Shown: positions 1 to 9,315 of the stretch, in pieces
Layout of the letters: every line of letters starts with the position of its first letter
Numbering within the stretch: position 1 is the stretch's first letter
Assembly (NCBI GenBank): GCA_023134955.1
Contig: JAGLUC010000051.1
Location: 1-30,801, forward strand
From: Methylococcales bacterium
GTDB taxonomy: Bacteria > Pseudomonadota > Gammaproteobacteria > Methylococcales > Methylomonadaceae
Direction: 5' to 3'
DNA: 30,801 bases
Program-made: the position numbers and the translations under genes
The notes under the pieces: generated by a model
Seen by the model: the letters and a program-made list of their open reading frames with translations, nothing else
What the model was told of the DNA's origin: nothing
Databases searched by the model: none

Positions 1-781
1 GCAATAATTCTATTGATTTGCGTAAACCGTAAATCATTGGTGTTGCAGCTGTGTAAGGTGTATAGCCTAACGCATTTTGTGCCATTTGGTCTTTAAGATC
101 TAAAAAGCAACGTGGAAAAGTGGCAGTTTCAGTCATTTTTAATGCTTTTTGGCTGAAGGCTAGAACAGCTAAACCTGCTGGTAACATGAAACCTTTTTGC
201 GAGCCACTAATAGCCGCATCAACGCCCCAATCGTCCATACGGAATTCAATACTGGCAATAGAACTTACGCCATCAACAAATAATAAAGCAGGGTGGCTAG
301 AGGTATCCATTGCTTTACGAACGCCGCCGATGTCGCTAGTTACGCCAGTTGAAGTTTCATTGTGTGTGGCTAAAACAGCTTTAATCTGGTGATTGGTATC
401 CGCTTTTAAACGGGCTTCTAAATCATCAACAGGAATTCCTTTGCCCCATTCAACTTCATGCATTTCAACATCCAAACCAAGACGTTCTGCCATGTTCATC
501 CATAAGTGGCTGAATTGTCCAAAACGATAAATTAATACTTTATCACCTGGGTTTAGGGTGTTGGTAATGGCAACTTCCCAGCCTGCTGTTCCCGTTGCAG
601 GGAAGATAAAGGCTTGACCTGTTTCAGTTCTGAATATTTTTTTTAAGTCTTCTAAAACCGGCTTTAGTAATTTGGGGAAAATGGGAGATCGATGGTCTTC
701 CATAGGTACATGCATAGCACTTAGAACTTCATGTGGTGTATTAGTTGGACCAGGAATAAATAAGTGGTTACGACCTGCCAT
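1..781 (-). CDS. sgaA: Serine-glyoxylate aminotransferase, 5' part (3' end outside window)
   Basis: This PLP enzyme of the serine cycle transfers the amino group of serine to glyoxylate, giving hydroxypyruvate and glycine, in the cytoplasm. I translated the minus strand from the ATG at 781-779. It begins MAGRNHLFIPGPTNTP, then has the fold-type I aminotransferase features FPATGTAGWE, a FVDGVSS motif (PLP-binding Asp) and SGSQKGF, whose Lys is the expected Schiff-base residue. About 260 codons are present, ending in-frame ...YGLRKSIELL at the window edge, so roughly the last third is missing. The start is supported by AGAGG about 6 nt upstream. It lies 122 bp downstream of the HDOD gene on the same strand, but a leader with its own weak promoter suggests separate control. 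The link to mcl and mtkAB at 9688-12878 supports a serine-cycle role rather than alanine-glyoxylate aminotransferase activity alone. Confidence 0.93.
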   Translation of the reverse strand, partial: MAGRNHLFIPGPTNTPHEVLSAMHVPMEDHRSPIFPKLLKPVLEDLKKIFRTETGQAFIFPATGTAGWEVAITNTLNPGDKVLIYRFGQFSHLWMNMAERLGLDVEMHEVEWGKGIPVDDLEARLKADTNHQIKAVLATHNETSTGVTSDIGGVRKAMDTSSHPALLFVDGVSSIASIEFRMDDWGVDAAISGSQKGFMLPAGLAVLAFSQKALKMTETATFPRCFLDLKDQMAQNALGYTPYTAATPMIYGLRKSIELL

Positions 782-790
782 TGTGCGCCT

Positions 791-848
791 CTGTATTAAT
801 AGTGAATAAAGATGACCCTCTATAAAATTTAATACAGCTACAGAGGGT
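791..848 (-). promoter_or_regulatory. Possible H-type pseudoknot in the sgaA leader
   Basis: Read on the minus strand, segment A (ACCCTCT, 848-842) can pair with A' (AGAGGGT, 821-815). Segment B (CTGTATTAA, 837-829) can pair with B' (TTAATACAG, 799-791). The order A-B-A'-B' is that of an H-type pseudoknot, with loops of about 4, 7 and 15 nt. B' overlaps the first bases of the AGAGG ribosome binding site of sgaA, so pairing could hide it. The complementarity is seen directly; folding and regulation are inferred. It matches no riboswitch class I recognise. Confidence 0.35.
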
Positions 849-861
849 AACAAAACCGCTC

Positions 862-890
862 ATATTGCCATATAAACATAAGATCATCAA
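862..890 (-). promoter_or_regulatory. Weak candidate sigma-70 promoter for sgaA
   Basis: On the minus strand TTGATG (890-885) is followed after 17 bp by CAATAT (867-862). The -35 box is fair and the -10 box is poor. The predicted transcript start near 855 would fall just before the pseudoknot-like leader, which is the main reason for listing it. Read-through from the upstream HDOD gene is also possible. Confidence 0.25.
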
Positions 891-903
891 GTTTATCGGC
901 TTG

Positions 904-1770
904 TTAAAATAATATTTTTGCTAATTCAAGGTTTTTTTCAAAATTCATGCTAAGTTTTTGATAAATAAGCTTTTGGGTGGCTGGATTCAAGCCTAATAGT
1001 TCCAGGCGAGAGTCTGTTGATATTTCATCAGCTTGTTTGTGAAGTGCTGATACCATCCTTGCAGCCGAGCCAATTAACAATGCAATTTCCCATGATGATT
1101 CCTGATAATCAGGATTAAGATGATATTCTATTGGAGTAACTAAAACTTCAGGAAATCCTAATTGTTTTGCAATCCAGCCGCCTACTTCACAATAGTCAGT
1201 GCCAGTGCATTGCTTTAATGAGTCGCTGACAGAGAGTGAGTATGGCTCATCTATAATCATTTGTAATGCTTTATCAGTTTCAATGGGGAAATTATCAGCC
1301 AGCCATAATAATCCTAAGTTGTGCAGTATCCCCGCTGTTTGTGCTGTCTGTTTAAACTCAAGACTGCTTATATGATTGGGAAGTTTAGATGCTAACATAG
1401 TAGCTCCTTCAACTACTAGCATGGAGGTCGTCCAGAAGTATACTGTGCTAAATAAAGGGCATTTTTTAGTATCAAAAGAAGAGGCAATAGATAGGGCAAT
1501 ACTAATACTTTTAACAATGGGAACGCCCAATCTGGAGCAAGCCTGTTCAATGTTGTTAACCGGAGAAATAGGTGCTGACCATGGGGAATTAACTAAAAAA
1601 ATTATACGGGCAGTGATGTCTGGATAATGTCTGATTACTTCTGCCAGTTGCCGATAATCCATATTTTCATCAGCCAGAGATTGCATTAAAACATGTATGT
1701 TTTTAGCTAATGCCGGTAATTTTAGTGGTTTTGATAGTTTTTGCTGTAAAAGTGAGTTATCTTTTCTCAT
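904..1770 (-). CDS. HDOD domain signalling protein
   Basis: A 288-residue cytoplasmic protein with a single HDOD domain at about residues 14-215. This is a catalytically degenerate relative of HD phosphohydrolases found in bacterial signalling proteins. Visible features are the helical N-terminal part with LPALAKNIHVL, the NSPW segment after RIIFLVNS, and AGILHNLGLLWLA near 146-158, where HNLG replaces the metal-binding HD pair. No membrane segment or second domain is apparent. Its ATG directly abuts the TAA of the large hybrid kinase (TAAATG), with only a weak ribosome binding site, so translational coupling is likely. HDOD proteins commonly accompany c-di-GMP and kinase genes and probably act through protein contacts. 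The exact role here is unknown. Confidence 0.85.
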   Translation of the reverse strand: MRKDNSLLQQKLSKPLKLPALAKNIHVLMQSLADENMDYRQLAEVIRHYPDITARIIFLVNSPWSAPISPVNNIEQACSRLGVPIVKSISIALSIASSFDTKKCPLFSTVYFWTTSMLVVEGATMLASKLPNHISSLEFKQTAQTAGILHNLGLLWLADNFPIETDKALQMIIDEPYSLSVSDSLKQCTGTDYCEVGGWIAKQLGFPEVLVTPIEYHLNPDYQESSWEIALLIGSAARMVSALHKQADEISTDSRLELLGLNPATQKLIYQKLSMNFEKNLELAKILF

Positions 1771-4700
1771 TTAGTGTTTTTCATCGCTTTGAACTAAGAA
1801 ATCAACATCAATCAATGCAGGGATTTTATCGCTGGGGACGGGGCGACTAAAAAAGTAACCTTGTATGATTTGACAGCCCAGGCCGTGCATAATTAATGCC
1901 TGTTCTTTAGTTTCTACACCTTCTACAATTACTTGGTAATTCAGGGCATTTGCCAGCCCAATAATACTACCTAAAAGTAAAGATGAATCAGGGTTACTGA
2001 CCACGTCATCAACAAATATTTTATCAATTTTCAAACAATCTAATGGCAACTGCTTTAACGAGGCTAGACAAGAATATCCGGTACCGAAATCATCAATAGA
2101 AATTTTTATTCCAAGCTGTCTTAATTGTTTAATGATGTTGAGACATTGTTTTTCTTGCATGGTACTCTCGGTTATTTCTAATGCCAGATACTCTGCAGGA
2201 ACACCTGTTTTAGTTAATATATCCTGAATCGTATCAAGCAAATTAGTATCTTGAAAGTGTGAAGCTGAAAGATTGATTGCCACTTGCATTAATGGCATGC
2301 CTGCTTTATGCCATTGTATGATTTGCTTACAGACTTCATTAATTATCCAGTTACCTAATTCGACGATTAACCCCAAACGCTCTATTTCTGGAATAAACTC
2401 ACCAGGAAGGATCATGCCTTTTTTGGGATGTTGCCATCGGGTTAATGCCTCCATACTAACCATTCGTCCTGTTTGCATGGATATTTGCGGTTGAAAGTGA
2501 AGAGTGAATTGTTCCTTTTCAAATGCTTCGTGCAACATCTGTTCATTTTCTAAACGCGTTATGGCTAGTGTAGCCATATCTTGTGAGTAAAAAGCATAGC
2601 ATTGTTTACCTGCTTGTTTGGCGGCATACATTGCTGTATCCGCTGCTTTCATCAGTTCTACTTCATTATTACCGTCGCGTGGGAAAATAACGATACCAAT
2701 ACTGACTCGTGGTTTTATTTGTTGCTGATCTAAAAATAAAGGTTCATTTATTTTCTGCAGGCAACGCTGAGCAACTTCAGCGACAAATTCATCATTATTA
2801 ATATTGTTTAATAGAATACAAAACTCATCACCGCCTAAGCGAGCTGTAAAATCGACATCTCTTATAACATGTTGTAAGCGCTGGGCAATCATTTTTAGCA
2901 GTTGGTCACCTAGATCATGTCCCAGGCTATCATTTATGTCTTTAAAGTTATCCAGGTCAATAAACAGAAAAGCAAATCTTTTTTTATGATAAGTGGCCGA
3001 TTTTATAATGGTTTGAATATATTCTTGATAATTAGATCTACTGGCAAGCCCTGTCAGTTGATCAAAGTAAGCGAGATTGTGAATCTGTTTTTCAGCGATT
3101 TTTTGTTGGCTAATATCTTGAACTGTCCCGGTAATGATGATCTGCCCATCTTCAACTTTTTTAACCATCTCTTGACGTACAAAAATGGGTTCAGCTTGAG
3201 AGACTTGCAGACGGTATTCGATATTTTGCATTGTTATGTTAAAAGGAGCATCCATGATGCTATGTTTAACTATATTCTGATATTTAGGCTCAATCAGAGC
3301 AACAAACCCCTCCAGTGTGGTATCAAATATTTGCAGATCAACAGCGCATAAATCGGCTAATTGCTCAGATATTTGAAAGTGGTTTTGTTTTACATCCCAG
3401 ACCCAATAACCCAGACGTGCAATGCGTTGCGCGGCAGTTAGCTGAAGTTTACTATTTCTGAGTTCAGAGGCATCCTGACTGACTCGTAACATAAAATTCA
3501 AACGGTGGATTAAAATAGTGTAGTTAATCGGTTTTGTGATGAAATCGGTAGCTCCTGAGTCAAAAGCACGGTTGATAGAGTTAATATCCTCCAGAGCTGT
3601 TGACATAATAATCGGCACATCAGCCATCTCAGGATTCTCACGTAATAAACGGCAGGTTTCAAAACCGTCCATTGAATCCATAACAGCATCCAGCAAGATC
3701 AGGTCTGGTTTGTGTAGCTCTACTTTTTCTAGTGCTTGTATACCACTACTGGCTTCATCAACTAAAAATGATGAAGCAGTCAATGTTGAACGGGTGATGA
3801 TACGAAAATTGAGATCATCATCCACTAATAGAATACGTTTACTCTGATTATCCTCAGTTTGTGTTGCAGACTGCTGGAGAGTGGTTTCAATGTTTGTTGT
3901 ATCGAGTTCTTTATTTAACGCTGTTATGGTATTTGGTAGTTCTAGTTTTATAGTCTTTAATGGTGCAATAATATCTTCAATATTACCCTGTTGGCTGCTT
4001 GCTTCAATAGATGCAGCATAATCGGCTAAAGTTTGTATTCCTAAGTTGGCACAAGATGATTTAAAGTTATGTGCGATTTGTCTTAAGGCAACACAATCCT
4101 GTTTGTCAAATGCGTTTTGTAGCTCATCAACTTGTTCAGGTGCAGAATTCAAAAATAGTGTAATTGCCATGCTGAGAAGGTTTTCACTATTTTCCATGGT
4201 ATGTTGGCGTAATTTGTCTAGTGCGGAAGGGCTTAAAATACCATCATCAGGTTTTGCGCTGAGGACGATTTGTTTTGCAGAGGCTAATACGGGTTCTTGT
4301 TGTTTAAGTGATAAGTGTTTTTCCAGAACATTTTGTAAATGTTTTATGGTGAAAGGTTTACTGACATAGTCATCCATGCCGACATCTTTACACTGATCTA
4401 TAATTCCTTTTTTCACATCCGCAGTTAATGCAATAATAGGTACACGGGGTGCGCCCTCAGCGAGTTCACGTTTACGTATTTCGACTGTTGCCTGAAAGCC
4501 ATCCATTATTGGCATATGACAATCCATCAAAATGGCATCAAAGACTTTGTTGGCTGAAACTTCAACGGCTTCCAGACCATTATTAACGATTTCAGACTGG
4601 TAACCGATATTGCGTAATATAGCTTTAGCTACTTGCTGGTTAACTGGATTGTCTTCTGCTAGCAGAATAAGTCCTGAGGGCTTGTTTATCTCGCTAGTAG

Positions 4701-6675
4701 CAGCTCTGGCAGGGGTTTTAGTCTGATTTTGTAGTGCGCCCATAAGATCAAGCAGGCAATTTAGCAGTTTTTGCTGGATGACTGGTTTGTTCAAGAAATG
4801 GCTGATGCCATAGCTCACGCCTTGTTCTGGATCAAAGCTAACGCTATCTGAACTTAACATGATTAAGGGTAAGGATTGAAATTGCGGATCCTGCTGCAGT
4901 GTTTTGGCTAATGTAAGCCCGTCTATCTCTGGCATATGCCAGTCTAATATTGCCATCTGGTAAGATTTATTTTGTCGTTTAGCATCCTCTAAATGGCTGA
5001 TAGCCTGAGTAGCACTTGCAACACAGGAACAATTTATTCCCCAATGCCCTAGCTGACTGCATAATATCTCGCGGTTTGTGGCATTATCATCCACTACTAG
5101 AATATTGATACCTTGTAGGGAAGAAATGTCGGATTTTTGCTGGGTTAATTGGCTGGTACGCTCCAGGCAAAGGTTAAAGCTAAAACAAGAACCTTGATTG
5201 ATAACACTGCTTAGTTTTAGCTGCGCCCCCATCATTTTTAATAATTGTCTGGAGATGTTCAATCCTAGCCCCGTTCCTCCATGCTTGCGAGTAATAGAAC
5301 CGTCCGCCTGAGTAAAGCTTTCAAAGATTAGCTCTTGTTGTTCAAGTGCAATACCAGCACCTGTATCGCTTACTTCAAACAACAAATCCATTTGCGTATC
5401 AGTGTTATTTTGATTAATACAACTGACTTTTAGTTGCACTTCACCTTGTTGAGTAAACTTGATTGCATTACCCAATAAATTAATCAAAACCTGTCGTATC
5501 CGTTCGGCATCACCGCGAACTATACCATTCAAATCCATAGACAGATTCAGTACCAGTTCCAGATTTTTTGAATGAGCCTGGGGAGCCATCATTTCGACGG
5601 TGTCTTCGAGTAATGCACGGATATTAAAATCGTTAATAATAAGTCGGAATTTTCTTGATTCAATTTTAGAAAAATCCAGAATATTATTAATAATTCCCAA
5701 TAAGGATTCTGCGGAACGATAGGCGGTATCAGCCAGCCTTTTTTGGTGGCTATTGAGCGTGGTATTCAGTAATAATTCGGTCATGCCTAATACACCATTC
5801 ATGGGTGTACGAATCTCATGACTCATGGTGGCGAGGAATTCACTTTTGGCTTGACTGGCTTTCTGTGCCTGTTTAGCCAAAATCAGAGCATTATTTTTTG
5901 CTTCGTTTAAATCATGGGTTCTTATCTGTACCTGATCTTCAAGTGATTCTTTTTGTTGTTTAAGGGCTTCATTACGACTATCTACCTGTTCCAGCATGTC
6001 ATTAAAAGCTTTCCCCAGCTGTCCTAGTTCATCTGTTGAGGTAATAGTCGCACGTTGCTGATAATCTCCTGAATGTTTAATATCTTCACTAATAGCAACT
6101 AATTCCAAAATGGGATTGGAAAGTTTTTTGGCTATTTTTTCCATAAACCAAAAAATGACTAAGGCAGCAATGGCCAAGCCTAATAAAGTAATCAACAATT
6201 CTTTTAGCAGACGATGATAAATATTATCCAGGCTGATGACTAATGAAATATGCCCATAATTAACCTGATCAAAAACCAGGGGTTTACAGACTTGCATAAA
6301 CTTTAGACTAAAGTTGTTATGGTTGCAGCTAGTCTTCAATTGTTCTGGAATGTCTATGTCTCCAGCTTGTAAATAAGCAGCAAAAGGCTGTTGCTGATTA
6401 ATTTTGGTAACGGCAGCATAGACCACATTTTTATGCGCTTTCAGGGTGGTTAATGTTTGTTTGGCATCAGTACTATTGTCAAAAATCAGAGCGGGGGTAA
6501 TGGCTAATGAGGTCACTTCTGTCAAAGCATTCAGTTCATTTTGTAATACCTGTTTATTGGATAAAACGGTATTGATCATCAAAACACTACAGGCAATCAA
6601 CAGCATTGACAAAATGCTCATGCTGATGAGAAATTTTAATTTGTCCTTAATAGATGCGTTATTTAAGCGGTTCAT
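1771..6675 (-). CDS. CHASE8-like hybrid histidine kinase with GGDEF and EAL domains
   Basis: A 1634-residue inner-membrane signalling protein. Domains in order: TM1 (about 13-36); a periplasmic region (37-157) with PALIFDN and a following VVYAAV segment, as in CHASE8 domains of YfiN-type proteins; TM2 (158-178); HAMP; HisKA with phospho-acceptor His286 (SHEIRTP); HATPase with DTGAGI (437-442) and GGTGLGL (466-472); REC1 (Asp578); REC2 (Asp718); HPt (His869); REC3 (Asp996); a PAS-like segment (about 1083-1190); GGDEF (1281-1285) with an RxxD inhibitory site (1272-1275); EAL (1409-1411). EAL catalytic motifs NLS, ITES, DDFGTG, KIDK, EGVET and QGYFF are all present. Both c-di-GMP synthesis and hydrolysis therefore look possible, under phosphorelay control. 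It starts 46 bp after the YfiR gene, which fits periplasmic regulation by YfiR. No strong ribosome binding site precedes the ATG; TATAAT lies 6 nt upstream of it. Confidence 0.93.
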   Translation of the reverse strand: MNRLNNASIKDKLKFLISMSILSMLLIACSVLMINTVLSNKQVLQNELNALTEVTSLAITPALIFDNSTDAKQTLTTLKAHKNVVYAAVTKINQQQPFAAYLQAGDIDIPEQLKTSCNHNNFSLKFMQVCKPLVFDQVNYGHISLVISLDNIYHRLLKELLITLLGLAIAALVIFWFMEKIAKKLSNPILELVAISEDIKHSGDYQQRATITSTDELGQLGKAFNDMLEQVDSRNEALKQQKESLEDQVQIRTHDLNEAKNNALILAKQAQKASQAKSEFLATMSHEIRTPMNGVLGMTELLLNTTLNSHQKRLADTAYRSAESLLGIINNILDFSKIESRKFRLIINDFNIRALLEDTVEMMAPQAHSKNLELVLNLSMDLNGIVRGDAERIRQVLINLLGNAIKFTQQGEVQLKVSCINQNNTDTQMDLLFEVSDTGAGIALEQQELIFESFTQADGSITRKHGGTGLGLNISRQLLKMMGAQLKLSSVINQGSCFSFNLCLERTSQLTQQKSDISSLQGINILVVDDNATNREILCSQLGHWGINCSCVASATQAISHLEDAKRQNKSYQMAILDWHMPEIDGLTLAKTLQQDPQFQSLPLIMLSSDSVSFDPEQGVSYGISHFLNKPVIQQKLLNCLLDLMGALQNQTKTPARAATSEINKPSGLILLAEDNPVNQQVAKAILRNIGYQSEIVNNGLEAVEVSANKVFDAILMDCHMPIMDGFQATVEIRKRELAEGAPRVPIIALTADVKKGIIDQCKDVGMDDYVSKPFTIKHLQNVLEKHLSLKQQEPVLASAKQIVLSAKPDDGILSPSALDKLRQHTMENSENLLSMAITLFLNSAPEQVDELQNAFDKQDCVALRQIAHNFKSSCANLGIQTLADYAASIEASSQQGNIEDIIAPLKTIKLELPNTITALNKELDTTNIETTLQQSATQTEDNQSKRILLVDDDLNFRIITRSTLTASSFLVDEASSGIQALEKVELHKPDLILLDAVMDSMDGFETCRLLRENPEMADVPIIMSTALEDINSINRAFDSGATDFITKPINYTILIHRLNFMLRVSQDASELRNSKLQLTAAQRIARLGYWVWDVKQNHFQISEQLADLCAVDLQIFDTTLEGFVALIEPKYQNIVKHSIMDAPFNITMQNIEYRLQVSQAEPIFVRQEMVKKVEDGQIIITGTVQDISQQKIAEKQIHNLAYFDQLTGLASRSNYQEYIQTIIKSATYHKKRFAFLFIDLDNFKDINDSLGHDLGDQLLKMIAQRLQHVIRDVDFTARLGGDEFCILLNNINNDEFVAEVAQRCLQKINEPLFLDQQQIKPRVSIGIVIFPRDGNNEVELMKAADTAMYAAKQAGKQCYAFYSQDMATLAITRLENEQMLHEAFEKEQFTLHFQPQISMQTGRMVSMEALTRWQHPKKGMILPGEFIPEIERLGLIVELGNWIINEVCKQIIQWHKAGMPLMQVAINLSASHFQDTNLLDTIQDILTKTGVPAEYLALEITESTMQEKQCLNIIKQLRQLGIKISIDDFGTGYSCLASLKQLPLDCLKIDKIFVDDVVSNPDSSLLLGSIIGLANALNYQVIVEGVETKEQALIMHGLGCQIIQGYFFSRPVPSDKIPALIDVDFLVQSDEKH

Positions 6676-6721
6676 AGAGTCATTATAGCCTTATTCTCTT
6701 GTTGCTATTTTTGAATTAAAA

Positions 6722-7279
6722 CTAATGCGTTGTAGTGGAGGAATCAACAATATTAGCTAGTTTTAAAAGTCTGGAGTTGATGATCAGTCCAGATTGTTTA
6801 ACTCTGGGTAAATTAATAGTTAATTTAATTTTGCCGTTAATTTTTTCCAATCCAACCATTCCACCTGCTTGAATAAAAGCCATGTTTTCTCCTATAGTCA
6901 AAATCGGTTGTTCTTTTAGTTCGAATAGTAAAGGTGCTAATTTATTTCGTTCCAGTTCACTTATATAGAGTAAGTGACACTGTTTTAACTTGCGTAATCG
7001 GGAAATATTAATGATACGTACGACTCTGCTGTTGACTGTTTTATTATCAATATTTGCAAGTGATAGTTGAACTAAATTATCACCCAAAACACATAAATTT
7101 AACTTGCTTGCTGTATCGTTAAATGTTTGTTCTGGCCAGCTGGTAAAACGAGCTACATTGAATGTTAATGCAGCTAGAAGCATTTGTTTTTCAACAGTTC
7201 TGGCCGATAGCGAACAAGTACTAATCAAAAAAATCAGTAGAATAAAAATTACGCTCAGTATTTTCTTTGTAGATAGCAT
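6722..7279 (-). CDS. YfiR-like (DUF4154) periplasmic protein
   Basis: A 185-residue protein with a signal peptide (KK followed by a hydrophobic stretch to about residue 26, likely cleavage after SLSA). The mature part has the YfiR family pattern: FTSWPE near 46-50, NLCVLGDN with Cys63, KQCHLLYIS with Cys101, ILTIGE, a GGMVGLEKINGKI segment and a C-terminal INSRLLKLANIV. In Pseudomonas aeruginosa, YfiR is a periplasmic repressor of the diguanylate cyclase YfiN. The spacing of Cys63 and Cys101 resembles the disulfide pair described there (recalled from family knowledge). It sits 15 bp after the TonB receptor and 46 bp before a kinase with a CHASE8-like periplasmic domain, so it probably relays a periplasmic or receptor signal to that kinase. 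Confidence 0.88.
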   Translation of the reverse strand: MLSTKKILSVIFILLIFLISTCSLSARTVEKQMLLAALTFNVARFTSWPEQTFNDTASKLNLCVLGDNLVQLSLANIDNKTVNSRVVRIINISRLRKLKQCHLLYISELERNKLAPLLFELKEQPILTIGENMAFIQAGGMVGLEKINGKIKLTINLPRVKQSGLIINSRLLKLANIVDSSTTTH

Positions 7280-7294
7280 AATGGATATTTACGA

Positions 7295-9315
7295 CTAAAA
7301 GTGCCAAGCCAATTTGCCATAGAACCCACGGTCAATTTCAGTTGGCGTGGTAAAGGCTTCCTGCCTGTATTCTAGATGCTGACTAGCTAATAAGTTCTGT
7401 CCAACGAGTGACAGTTCAATATCATTGATGGGTCGCCAGGCCAAGCGAATATCCATTGATACATAGTCATTAATAACAGTATAGCCAAAAAAACCTACGG
7501 CTTTATTTTTATCAACATAGCGGAATAATATATCCAGATCAATATTCTGCCAGGGTGACATCGCACTACGTACCGATACTCGTTGTTGTGGGCTAAAGCC
7601 AATGATATTTTCCATTGCTACCCCTCCATCAAAGTGAGTTTTTAATAAACTATAGTTCACATCCCAACGCCACCAGTCTAACATTTGCCAGACAGTGGCA
7701 ATTTCAAGGCCATAAGTCTGGGCTTTAATATTATTAATAAAAGTATTTTCTGATTCGGCAAATGCTGGCAGGTTACTAATATCAAGTGTGCTGGTTTGTA
7801 TAGATCTTAAATTACTATAATCATTATAAAAAGCGGTAATATCAATGGAAAGGTTGTCTATTATTGTAGTTCTATAGCCCAGCTCATAACTGATTACTTG
7901 TTCAGAATCATATTGAGTATCTCCTTTAAAGGTAATAGCAACCGGTGGGGTCGGTGAAGGTGTAGGAGGGATTACTCTGGATAATATGTTTATGTTATGT
8001 TCTAGTCGTGAAGGTGTTCTTACTGCTTTTGATACAGCCCCCCATAAGCGATGGTGGTGATGAGGTGTCCACATTAATTTAGCTGTGGGTTGCACTTCAA
8101 AACCACTGTAATCATTGTGTTCAAACTTGCTACCTATCGTAAACCATAAAGTATCATCAATCAGAGTTATTTCATCTTGTATAAAAGCATTAAAAAGTTG
8201 GTCATTACGATTTACAGGACTGATAGTATTAAGAAAAGGATTATTATTTATAATCATATTGTCATGATTATAGCGATAGCCTAACCCCAGACTATATCAT
8301 ACCAATCTAATAAGGCAAAACGATGTTGAAGATCAACATCAATAACGTGCCTATCTTCTTCAATAAAATCTTCATCACGGTTATAAAAGTCATAAAAAAC
8401 CTGAAATGAATAATCTGATGTGGAGGAAAAAGTATGCTGTTGACGTATTAACAGGTTGCCAGCAAAGCTGTCGATAGTTTCATTAAAATTAGATTGATAG
8501 GGTGGCAAAATCTGTGCAGATGTGGTGATTTGATTGATTTTACTACGATAGGCATCACCTTGAATGGTTAGAGTATCTTGTGGACTAAGTTGGGAATCCA
8601 TTCTAAAACCACCTTGCACTTTGTCCCAGTCATCTCCTGCTTCACCACCTGTCTGATGCGTGTATTCATCACGCTTAAAACCTTTTATATAGATTCTGGC
8701 AGTGGTGTCTACATTTAATTTACCACCATAGCGAAATGCACCAAAACCTTGTTCTTCAGTACCACCGCCAGCAACCAGTAATCCACCTTGAGTATCAGCC
8801 GAGTGTTTGGTAATAATATTAATCACTCCATTAACGGCATTAGCACCCCAGAGAGTAGCTCCTGGCCCACGTATTACCTCGATACGCTCGACATCTTCCA
8901 TCATTACATCTTGATTCTCCCAGTAAACACCAGAAAATGCACGGGTATAGGTATTACGACCATCAATTAAAACCAGCAATTTATTGGCAAAACGACCATT
9001 AAACCCTCTGGCACTGACAGCCCATTTATTGGCATCAATACGGGCAACATCAATGCCTGGTGCTAATCTTAACGCTTCTGGAATAGAGGTTGCACCTATG
9101 TGCCTTATATCATCTTGACTGATAACATAAATGGCGGCAGGGGAGTCATTTAGAGATTTTTCCTTTTTTGCAACAGAGATAACGTCAATGTTTAGTAAGT
9201 CTTCAACGCTCAAGTCCATTAATTCGGTATGATCGGAATAGGCGATTGAATTATAGGTAAAATATAAGACTGTAGAAATCAAGAGTTGTTTCAACAACTT
9301 TTTTTCAAGATACAT
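7295..9315 (-). pseudogene. TonB-dependent outer membrane receptor, frameshifted
   Basis: The N-terminal part (9315-8281) has a signal peptide, the typical LMDLSVEDLLNIDVISVAKK segment, and a plug domain with IDGRNTYTRAFSGVYWE, VERIEVIRGPGATLWGANAV and NGVINIITK. The C-terminal part (beta-barrel, to 7295) ends GFYGKLAWHF with the terminal Phe typical of barrels. At 8281-8289 the minus strand reads TGG GGT TAG. Adding one base in the four-G run (8285-8288) restores WG-LGYRYNHDN and joins the two parts. The span is 2021 bp; with one extra base it is 674 codons, a normal size for the family. This may be a real mutation or a sequencing error. Substrate unknown. A proline-rich PPTPSPTPPV segment occurs in a predicted extracellular loop near 7940-7970. 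First gene of the operon with yfiR, the kinase and HDOD. Confidence 0.88.

Noticed and set aside
6640..6690. TATAAT directly before the large hybrid kinase as an internal promoter giving a leaderless transcript
   Set aside because: No -35 box at a suitable distance; the short gap to yfiR favours a shared operon transcript.
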